A stretch of 47,940 bases of DNA from Clostridiales bacterium. GTDB taxonomy: Bacteria; Bacillota; Clostridia; Christensenellales; UBA1242. Location of the stretch: contig SVHX01000011.1 of NCBI GenBank assembly GCA_015055665.1, forward strand, positions 1-47,940, read 5' to 3'. The notes beneath the pieces were generated by a model. The model saw only the letters and a program-made list of their open reading frames with translations. It searched no databases and was not told where the DNA came from. Positions 34,793 to 45,900 of this stretch are shown one piece after another. The position numbers and the translations under genes are program-made. How positions within the stretch are numbered: position 1 is the stretch's first letter; the number at the start of each line of letters is the position of its first letter.

Positions 34793-36640
34793 TTATCTAT
34801 CGACAACCAAGAAATATTCTTCGCCTGCGATATTAGTTCCTATCTGGAGTATTGCATGGTCTTCGTCTTTGTATCCCCAGTATTTGAGTGGACGATTGGA
34901 TGTTTCGAAACCATTAAGTGTTAATAGTAATTGACCTTCTACGTTATAAAAGTCGTATGCGTAGCCTTCGCCATTAACTCTCACTTGTGTGATAATGCTT
35001 AACCCATCACTAAGCACGCCTAGGTCGCAACGAAGGTAAGATTTGTTAGCATAAGTATATGTCTCTGTAGAATCGGTTAATTCTGCGTAAACAAGCGATT
35101 TTCTTACGCCTAATCTTTCTAGGTAATAATATGCGTTGCCAGATTCTTCGACTTTGACCATATAATATTTGGAATCATGAAGATCTGTAAACGAGTAGAT
35201 TGTTCCTTGTGTTACAACTACACCATCTAGGTCGACAACGTAGCTAAGATTAGTGTTGCTATTGTTAAGTATAATAGATTCTGATGTTGTGAAGTAACTA
35301 ATATTGTTGCCTAAGAAGGATACTATATCATAATCATCATCTACTAGGTATTGTCCGTTGTTGGCTTCTACCACAAATCTTTTCTTGGTTATTTTGGTTA
35401 TTTTGTTAATATTATAAGGCAATTCTTTAATCTTTAAGTCCTCGTTAATAAGCAAGTTATTAGGATTGGATAATGCCTTGTTTTCGATCTTTCTTCCGGT
35501 TACAACAACGCTATTGCCGATAGTCTTATAAGCGGAATCTGTGTCTAGGATATAGTCTAGATCAACATCTTTGAATTTGCCATTTTTTAGATTAAGTTTG
35601 TATGTTTCGAGGCGGAAGTATAACGAATTTCCGTTACTGTCTATCTCGGCAAAGTCATACTTCTTCTCGGTAGTTGGGATAACGTATTGGATATATAAAT
35701 TATCGCCGATCTTTATAGGGGTTTGAGTAGTATCATCTGTATTAATGCTAGCTGTTCCCTTCTCGCGGAATTTAGTGTCAAATACAGACATTTGCATTAC
35801 TTGAGTTTCACCATCATTATAGCTAATAGTGGTGTTAAGTAATCTAGGTGTTCCATCCGATAGCACAACAACTCCTGTGTTGCTAGCCTCGATACTGCTA
35901 CCGATATGATTGTCGATAGTTTGGATAAGTTCTCTTTCCTCGTCGTCTACTTCGTATAGGTTGGTGTAAGTTGCTCCATCAGTACCTGTAAGTTCCCATA
36001 ATTCGTAGTGATAATCTTCGCCCTGATAGGAGTCTACAAAACTTATTCCTTCAATTGCTATAGCTGTTTCGGTAAACTTATTCTTGGTGTTCACTTTAAC
36101 TTTGCCACTGCGAGTTTCCTTGAGATTAAGCTGTTTTTTCATGATATGTGCATAGTTTGTATTCGAATTTGAGTCGTGCCAAACCATGTCTAATTTCTCG
36201 CCCTCATCATCATAAAGTGTTATGGTGTGTTGGTCGGAATTGTCGGTATTCTCTATATGGAACACGAACTCGTCTTCTTCATCAGAATCTGCCACATTGA
36301 TAGGTGTAATATCTGTTAAATCATAATCGGTAGGGATAATTAATTCGTTATCCACAAAGCTATATACTCCGTATCCAACCGTGCCGTCCGTATTAACTAT
36401 TACGCAACCATTGCTGTAATACTTAGGTCTAGTATTATTGCCTATTCCTGTATTAATTGTTGTAAGGTTGGCGGGTTTGGATGATATAAACATTTCCTTG
36501 TGATTATTGTACTCAAAAGTTTCGTCAGTAATATCGAATTTGCGTCTAGTTATTAGCAGTATCGAAGCTATTACGCCTACTACTAATATGGTTATTAGTC
36601 CTATTGCTACAACAATCTTTCTTTTCTTTGTCAAAGCCAT
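34793..36640 (-). CDS. Membrane-anchored exported protein, 615 aa, unknown
   Basis: A 615-aa protein with a basic N-terminus (ALTKKRKIV), one membrane helix (about 8-31) and a long extracytoplasmic part. The outside portion is beta-rich with many short repeated strand-turn units of the type V.DLDG.V or V.TDGTVGYGVY. This suggests a beta-propeller or WG-repeat-like fold, though I cannot assign a family. No catalytic motif stands out. AAGGAG ribosome site and a TTGACA-18-TAAAAT promoter. It is divergent from the giant lipoprotein gene, separated by 324 bp, and both are predicted surface proteins. Confidence 0.7.
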   Translation of the reverse strand: MALTKKRKIVVAIGLITILVVGVIASILLITRRKFDITDETFEYNNHKEMFISSKPANLTTINTGIGNNTRPKYYSNGCVIVNTDGTVGYGVYSFVDNELIIPTDYDLTDITPINVADSDEEDEFVFHIENTDNSDQHTITLYDDEGEKLDMVWHDSNSNTNYAHIMKKQLNLKETRSGKVKVNTKNKFTETAIAIEGISFVDSYQGEDYHYELWELTGTDGATYTNLYEVDDEERELIQTIDNHIGSSIEASNTGVVVLSDGTPRLLNTTISYNDGETQVMQMSVFDTKFREKGTASINTDDTTQTPIKIGDNLYIQYVIPTTEKKYDFAEIDSNGNSLYFRLETYKLNLKNGKFKDVDLDYILDTDSAYKTIGNSVVVTGRKIENKALSNPNNLLINEDLKIKELPYNINKITKITKKRFVVEANNGQYLVDDDYDIVSFLGNNISYFTTSESIILNNSNTNLSYVVDLDGVVVTQGTIYSFTDLHDSKYYMVKVEESGNAYYYLERLGVRKSLVYAELTDSTETYTYANKSYLRCDLGVLSDGLSIITQVRVNGEGYAYDFYNVEGQLLLTLNGFETSNRPLKYWGYKDEDHAILQIGTNIAGEEYFLVVDR

Positions 36641-36672
36641 AAAATTCTCCTTGTTTTGTTAGTATTGTAGAT

Positions 36673-36702
36673 ATTTTAACAATTTTGTGAGAGCTATGTC
36701 AA
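36673..36702 (-). promoter_or_regulatory. Promoter of the 615-aa gene
   Basis: TTGACA, an 18-bp spacer, TAAAAT on the minus strand. The rest of the divergent gap to 36964 is AT-rich. It holds a possible extended -10 for the giant gene (TATGCTAAACT, 36890-36900) without a clear -35. Confidence 0.65.
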
Positions 36703-36964
36703 GTATTGCTAAATAATTTGTTAATTAATCATTAATTATTATGCGTAAACCTCTGCAAATAGTGATAATTTTATAACTAAAAAATTACTAGCCAATACCC
36801 GACTAAATTTGTATTAAATTAGACAAGATATTATTAAATAATAAAAATATTATTATAACGCGTAAAATTGTTTTTAATTTTCGACAGAATATGCTAAACT
36901 CATATAGACACGAAATTTATTATGCGTGGGAAACAAAATTATCTAAACAAAGGTGTAATGAAAA

Positions 36965-39900
36965 ATGAAAAAAATTAGAATCTATATCTTAGCGATTATT
37001 ATGGCATTATTAAGCACGGTAATTACTGCGTGTTCATGTTCGGGAGAAGCTCCTATAACACATGTCAATGCCAAAGATATTAATATCTCGTTCGTTAGCG
37101 GAACAGGATCTACAACTTCCGAGATTGACGAGTATAGTGGTGACTTGATGATTAATTGTCGAGTAGGAGAGTCTTTCGTAATTAAATACGATATTACTCC
37201 TGCAGAGTCGACAACCACACAAGTCAATTGGTCTTTCTCTACCAAAGGACTAGTCAAAGAACACAATGGTGATAATTACCGCAAGAAGTCTGTTAGCGAG
37301 CAGATTAGGTTTGATGCTATCAATCGCTCTCAAGATTCTTACAACACTATAATCACTTTTGCTGTAGATGAACTAGGTATGGAAGTTAAAGCCATAGTTA
37401 ACGTATTCCCTAAGGAAGAAGATGTAGCAATCTTTACCGCTCCCGAAAATGTTAGGTTTGATACTGAAACTAATACATTAGAGTGGGATAGGGTAGATAC
37501 ATATTCTAAGGGTGGAGTGGTTGAGCCTGCCGAAATGAGTGGCGGAGTTGCTGTAGGTCTATCTGGTTACGAGGTAATAACACTTAATCCATCTACTGGT
37601 GCAGTTGTTAGCACTCAAGACGTGTTTCGTAATGTTACCAAGCTAGAAGGATTCGAGGCTGGTACAGAGTATGCGGTTCAAGTTAGAGCTAAGGGAGATA
37701 TCCTTACAACTGCAGATAGTGCACCATCAGAAACATATAGATTCTATAAGATTATGGAAACTCAAAATGTTGCTAATGACAACGGAGTTATTTCTTATAC
37801 AACTACACCTTATGCCCATCGCATTAATGTTGCATACAATAGAGATCGTACCAAGGCTAATGATGACTTTGTTGATCCTGTAGTAGATAGCGACAACTTT
37901 ACTGAAGGAACTCATGTTGAATTTAATTACAAAAACAAATTCGACACAACACTTAATCAGTACGAGGTTACTTGTGTTGCTTATCCAGATGAATATAACG
38001 AAAAAGATGGTTATGCAATGCTTACAAGTACAAGAAGTGGACAATTAATTAGAGTGTTCCCAAGTGATGTTACCGAATCTCTAATTATCCAGAAGATTGC
38101 TACCCCTATTATCTCTCTATACGAAAGCGAGAGGGTTAAGGCAGTAGTTGGGGATAAAGAATTTGCTAATGTTCTAGCAGATACAGCTATTAAGTTTGTA
38201 ACTACCGGACTTGGCGAAGAGTCTACATATGGTTCCCAATTTGGACACAAATATTCTTATACTATCTACAAAACAGATGATGAAGAAGTTGTTAGTGGAA
38301 CAATCAACGCAGGTACAAGCGAGCCAGACAATTCTAATTCTAATACTATTAGCAGAGCAATCCTTTCTATCAGTAGTAGACTAGATTGTGGTCAATCTTA
38401 TACAATTAAGGTAACAGGCACTGGTAATGCTGGTAACACAATTGCTAGTGCAGAGGCCGAATTCGAGTTCTTTGTACTCAACAATGCTGCTGATAATATT
38501 TCTCTTGATGGTGATAAGCTTCAAGTAATTGCAGGAGGGCAGTCTGCAGGAACAGAATTATTCTTTGTTCCAACCGATACAACTAAGGCTACTAAGTACT
38601 TGCGTATGCAACCAACTAGCCAAGAAGGTGACTCTTCAGAGGAAGAGGGAGAGGGCGAAAGCACAACCTCTTCTTCGGGAGCTAAGAGATTCTTATATGA
38701 TCTATCGACACTAGATGTTCCTGCGGGTGAGTACAAACTATACGTTAAGAATATTGGTTTCGATGGAATATACAAGACTGCTAGTATTTCCAAGAACAAT
38801 ACACTTAATCCAGTTAAGATTGGAACTTTCGAAACTATTACAATCTTGCCTAAAGTAACCGATAGTATTAATGAGAAGGCTCATAAGATTGATAAAGATG
38901 GAAGAATTGTATTCTCTCCAATTTCCGTTGCTATTAATGGTGATACTGTAAATTTCATGAATTATGAGTTGATAATAGCTAACAAGGGCAATGGCGAAGA
39001 GTATTCTGAACACAAGATTAAGGCTATGTATGTTGAATCTCTTGATCAAGCGTCGACAGTTGAGGGGGGTAGCGAAGACGTTGTTGCCTATACCAAAGAT
39101 TCTAGCGGGGCATACTATATCGATATTTATAGAGCAATTGAGATCTTGTTCGCTGGACAAGAATTTAATATTGAAGACTTCCTAAATGGCAAGAACTCAT
39201 ATTATTATAGATTGCGTACCTTAGGCGATCCTTATGAAGGATACGATACGGGTGATACATTTATTAGTTCTTGGTATACTAGCCAGACTAATGGTGGATT
39301 CGAAAGATTAGACACCGTTGGAAGCCTGAGCCTTAACAATTATAAGATTTCTATGTCTAATCCTAGTGATAGGGCTACTGGTTACGAACTTAAATTACAA
39401 ATTGTAGAGCTAGAAACAGGTAATGTAGAAGAGTACGTATCGACAGTATTTAATACTCAAGAAATTAATTTAAGAACATTGCCATATGTTGGTGGTGGAT
39501 CTAATAACATTGCATCTAGACTTACTAATAGACCTGGATTTAAGAATCAAATCGTAGTATATCCTATTGGCGAAGATGGAATCCTTAATGGTGCAGAAAG
39601 TAGTGCATCTTTTGATACAACTGACCAAGTTAGTGGTATAGGATTAGAGAGTGATGGCACATTATCATGGACAGGCATTGAGCCGGGAACAGGCAGTGGT
39701 AATACATACACAATCAGATTGTATATAGTTACTCGTGATGGTGAAACTCTATCGTTTAGCAAAGCTGATGAAATAACTGGTCAAGGTTCTCCGTACACAT
39801 ATAATGTTACTGATGCACTAGCTAAACAAAGTGGCAACGTAATAGCAATTACAGTGACCGAGAATAACGCTAATAAGTTTGATGGATTAGAGAGTGATCC

Positions 39901-42900
39901 AATATTCGCTACAACACTTGCAACTCCTGAAGTTGTTAAGTCCGAAAGTGTAATTGGTAAGTACGAGTGGACAGCTATTAATAACGCTTCGGGCTATAAG
40001 GTAATCGTTAACCAAGTTGGTGACGATAATAATACATATTCGGACGATCTAGAAGATGTATCTTTCGCTTTACCTAACGAGTGGAAAAATGGCGATACAG
40101 ATTTAGACTGGACAACCGGCCAATATACAATTAAGATTATTGCTGTTAATACAAGTGATTCTAATACAGGAGTAAATGACTCTTGTCCGATTGTTATCAA
40201 TAGTGCTGCATTTGTAGAAACTTTCTACGTTGTAGACGCTACTCTTGATATTAAAGTTACCAATACAACAGACAACGCTAGGGTTATCGATCACTTGATG
40301 TGGAACGATATTCTAAGCGTAATAACAGTTGGGGAGTCGGGAATCTCTTCGGATTCTGACAGTACCGGCGAAGAAACTAAAGAATCAATTAAGGATTATA
40401 TCCTATACACAGTTACTCGTGGGGCAACAACAGATGGTGCTCAGAAGGAAACATTATTTGATGCATCAAATTTCGTTGCTGGAGATAACGAGATAACTAT
40501 TACTCCTAGCATTAGCTGGCAATATACTGGTATTGTACTTGCTAAATGGAATAACGGTACAAGACTAACAGACATTGCTACTCACAAGACTATCAATAAG
40601 CTTGCAGTAGCTAATAATTTACGTATATCTGAGGGTAACCTATTATTTGATATCGTAGCTGCATCTAGCAAAGACTATATAGTACTATTGTACGAAGATG
40701 ATACGCTATTACCAAGGAACACCTATTCTTATACCTTCCCTACCGAAGAGGAGTCTGGTGAGGCTGGTGGCGAAGGCGAATCTACTGTATCGACACTTAA
40801 GACTATTACTGGCAAAGTTATGATAGATGGTCTTGATAGTGGAGTACATAATCTAAGTATTCGTGTATTCAAGGCAGATTTCCTTACAAGCGATAATAGT
40901 GATAAAAAATCTGGCACTAAGCTAGCGGTTGTGAGTGATCTTAACAAAGTTAGGGTATACGACGATAGTACTGGAAACACATGGACTGACTGGTTGAGCT
41001 GGTCACCTGTAGAAGCTGGGGAGTTGTACGCTGGCAGATATCTAATAACATATGGTGATGCCCCTATTACACTTGAAGTTACTAAGAGTGGTGGTACATA
41101 TACTCCGCTAGTAACAGTTGGCGAAACTAGTGAACCAGATCCAAGCATATTTAAGTTTGTAGATGGCAAGTTCTACTACAAGTGGGACGAAGAGTTCTTC
41201 ATTGGTGACAAGACTGGTGATATACCATTTACTATACGTGCACTTGTATCCAAAGAGGATGCTCAATCATATAACGGTGATGTATCTGAAGTTGTGTTCA
41301 TTAGCAAGCTTAATAGCGAGAGCACAATAACGGCTACAAATGGCTTGTTAACAATAAGCGATTACGTTAGCACCAACCAAGAGATGCCAGTGTCTTACAT
41401 ATTAACAATTACTATGTTAGAGGCTAAGACCGAGAGCACAACTGGCGAGGATGGCGAGCCTGTAATTACAACTACTTACGAAGATAAGGTTGATGCTACT
41501 GGAGAAGTTGTTCAGATAGTAGATAGCAAGCCTTATACTGGCACAATCGAGCCAATTGACCTTAATAACCTTACATATGTTAACAATAGAGACACAATTG
41601 ATAATACCGAAGACGACATTACGATTAAATTTAGTGCTGACGGTGCTTACAAGATAGTTCTTCAATATATCGGTAACGGCGCAAAAACTGGCGACGGACT
41701 AGAGTATGTTGCTAATATTATTGATAGTGCCGAGATAGAGAACAAGAACCTTCCTAAGCTTGCCGTAACAAGTGTTTATACACAAGATGGAGAGGTAGTG
41801 TGGAACGCTAATTCTGCCGAGGGTGTAACATATACTGTAGAGATTACTAATACTGTTGATGGCAAGTCATATCAATTTGATAATATCGACATTAATACTC
41901 TTAAGGGTGTAACCTTAACATATACTAATGATGATGAAGTTCCAGCTCCTCCAAGTGATAATACTACTGGCGGAGATACTACTGGCGGAGATTCGTCTGG
42001 TGACAATTCTAGCACAGACGAGGGTGTTACAACATCTTCGACAATCAAAGAAACTACTGCAATGGTATTTAGCTTCGAGCCAGGAGTTAAGTATGGAGTA
42101 AAAGTTAAAGTTAATTCTCCAGAATCACTAAGCAGTGATTGGAGTAATACTGCAATTATTATGAAGCTCAAAGCTCCTACTATTACAAGAGTAGTGGCTA
42201 GCTCAGAGGTATTAGCTTATACTAAGAGCGAGACTGTAACTGATGAGGGTGGTACAGAAACTACTACCGAAACAACCGTATACGCACCTATTGGTTCTCC
42301 ATCTATCGAGTGGAAGGAAACCAATAACTTAGCAGGACTAAGATACGCTATTAAGTATGCGGGCGTTGCTGGTGCTAGCAAAGTATCTAGCGAAGGCGAG
42401 AGTGCGTCTGCTGATTTGGTGCATGATATCCCAGAAAGTGCTGCATACAAGTACGTATTATTCCGTGACTTTGAGGCTAAAACATACCCTGTTAGTATGA
42501 TGGTATATGGTAATACAACATCAGCCGATCCAACTGCTATTGGTTACCTTAATAGTGACTTTGGCACAGAGTATAATGTAGTATATGTCAAAGATGCAGA
42601 TACACTTAGCGTAGATCATGGCAATCTAAAATGGACAGCTGTAAATGGTGCATATTCTTATACAGTAGTTGCTACTCAAGATGGCAAAAATATATTCGAA
42701 ACTAATGTAGTATCTAATTCAATTGATCTTAACAATACAATTTTGGCTACTTTAAGCAACAAGATTGGTGTATTTAACGTTAAAGTTACTGCTAATACCG
42801 ATCCTGCTGACACAATCGTTAGTAGCGTAGAAGTTGTAGATAATAATATTAATGTATATAGACCTAAGACTCTTGATGCGTTTAATATCCGTGACGGCAA

Positions 42901-45900
42901 ACTTAGCTGGAGAATTAGTCTAACAGATATTAATGATTATATTAGTATTGTTGATGGTGTTACTGCTACTGTAGCAGATGATGAGTCTGGCGAAGAAGCC
43001 CCAGCAACTCCAATTGCTACCGCTCTTGAGAATATAGAGGGGTTAGAGGAAGACACAACTCAAGAGAAAGTTGTGGAATATGTTCTTGGTTATATTGATG
43101 GAACAATTGATGCAGACGATACACTTAACGAGTTAATCTCTCATCTTGTATCTGTTAATATCGAGATTAATGGTAGTGCTCAGATATTCAAGCCTACTAG
43201 TGCAAAACTTGTAGCAGACAATTATATCGAGTATTATTATGATGTTGTTAACGAAGTAAAAATTGAAGAAAATCCTACTGAAGAAGAGCCTGATAGTAGC
43301 GTAAGTTCTAGTGTAAAAGCTGATAGCGCAACTAATTATCTACCAGGTAGGTACAATGTTCGTATCCACTCTGTGGGTAATAAGAACGACGACTCAGCAA
43401 TTCTTAACGGTGCATACACAACTATTATTACAGCATACAAGCCTAATACTCCTCGTACATGGATGTCTAAAGGTGCAGATATTAGCGAAGGTAATGTTCA
43501 GTGGGAGCTTGCAACAGTTGCAGGTACTACCATTAACGACTTTAAGCGTTACTACGATTATCGTATTACTGCAGTGCCGGTAGACAATGCTGGAGCATTA
43601 ACTGCTTATACAAATATTGTTGTAGATAGTAATGATAGCAAGATATCCGAAGAATATAAATATTATAGATATCTCAAAAACACCGGTAGCAATGATGGAT
43701 TATTTAAAACTAGCGGAGATACTAACGATACTGATGTTATTACAATGAATACACACTACAAGCTAGTTATTAGGGCTAACGGAACTCAAGATGGCGAATA
43801 TGCAGACGCTAATGGTCTTAAGAAGTTCCTTAATAGTAACTCTTGTGTAGTGGGTGAGCTTGCTAATATCTTAAGTCCTACTCTTAATAGTAAGATAGAA
43901 AATGGCGAACTAAATTGGTCAAGTGCCAATGGTGCAACCAAGACTAAACTTTATATCTATGGACCATTTGATGATCTAAATGGAACTAAGGATAAGACTA
44001 ACACAGACTGGATTACTGGTATTAAGACATACACCGAAGACTTTAGTCTTCATGGCTTAGATCTACAGAGCGAAATTGCTAATATTGATTTGCATTACAA
44101 AGATAGTACTAAAGTTGGTTATTATAACAAATTGCATATCGAAGAGCTAGGCACAATGGATGATAGCCAAGCATTACTTACAAGCTTTAATATGACAGAC
44201 AATGGCATCTATGCCCCAGGTGGATATGTAATCAAATCTCAATACTTGGGCAATGGCAAAGGTGTAATTGATGGTGATATCTCGGGTGGTTGCAAGGATG
44301 CAGAAAATAATCTATGCGACTATATCCCAGCAATTAAGCTTGGATATGTTAAGGCTACCGATTCTACTAGTATGAAGAACGGTTACTGGGTAGGAACATC
44401 TACAGATGGAGTATACGAGTGGCAGGCAGGATCTGATAGTTGGCAACTTAAGAACTTTGGTTCAAGCATTAATCAGGTAATCGGTACATTTGTATGGAAT
44501 CCTGTAATTGGTGCTAACGCATACAAGATTCAGATGTTCAGTGTTGATAGAAATGCTGCAGACAATGTTTCTGGTCAAGAATTTGGTCAAACGTATTATA
44601 CTACTGAAACCAGATTTGATATGCCAGATGGTTTGGCTGCTAATAACCCAAGTTATAGATACTTTATTAGAGTATCTGCAATAAGACTTGATAATGTTGA
44701 TAATAGAGATACTCTATCCAATAACTACTTTAGCTCAGATTATAATGAGTCAAGTAGGCACTTAAGATTACCAGTTCCTTCTAACCTTACTATCTATGGT
44801 TCTGGTGAAATAACATGGAGTGGATCTGGTGCAGAGAATTCAACAAGTGGTGATACCAACCCAGATGTTGGAAGCTATCGTACAAGATTCAACTTTGGTA
44901 GTGATGCAGATGCATACGAGATAGTTGCAAGTAGTGGTACTACATCTTCAGAAGTTCCTGAAGTAGAGCCTCAGATGAATCTTGGCGTAGGAAAGCAAAA
45001 TGGTACACTTGCAATCGAGGTTAAGTCGGTTGTTAAAGCAGATGGTAGTTCTTGCGAGATTGATGAAGAAACAGATGCTGAGATTCCATATCTAAATAGT
45101 GGATATTGCAATCCATTAGAAGTTACTAGGCTTGCAGACCCTGATGTAAGATTAGTAGATGGTATATTCTATTGGGATACAGGTAGTGACCCTATTACCG
45201 ATACAACCTTTACAATCAATGGTAACAATTATACTGACTTGCCAACCCGCTCTACAACATATAAGATGTTTACAGATATTACAGAACATGATGATGATTA
45301 CACCGCATCTGAAGATGAAACTGAGTTCGCTGTTAGGTATTATGATTACTCTGTAAGATTCCAAGGATCTGGTGGTGATACCGGAACTACTATGACTAGT
45401 GATAGTAACTTCTATGTTGCATCTAATGTGCGTTATCTAAGTGCAACCAAGCTTGCTGCACCGGTTGTTCATAATGTATACGTTGATGTTGGTGGAGAGA
45501 GCAACAATATGGTTAAGTGGTTGCTTGACGAAGACGCATGCGGATACAAAGTAAGAGTATTCTCCGATCAAGTATTTGCTAACGGTCAGACATATTACGA
45601 GGCAGTAGCAGATATTGCTACTATACTTGACCCATCCAATAATACTTTATTTGGTTATAGTACAGAAGATGAACATGTTTACTTTGCACTAGATGATATT
45701 ATTGAAGAACTCAACTTAACTCAGACTGGTGGTAACATATTCATTTATGTTCAGGCAGTAGGTAGTGGAGCTGGTGCTACAACAATTGTTGGTTACAACG
45801 AAGATGGCACTCCAATCTATGATATTGATAATACTTTGGCAGAAAGACCAGAGTTTACCGGAACTACTCAAACCAATACAATGTTCCTATCTAGTAGTTA

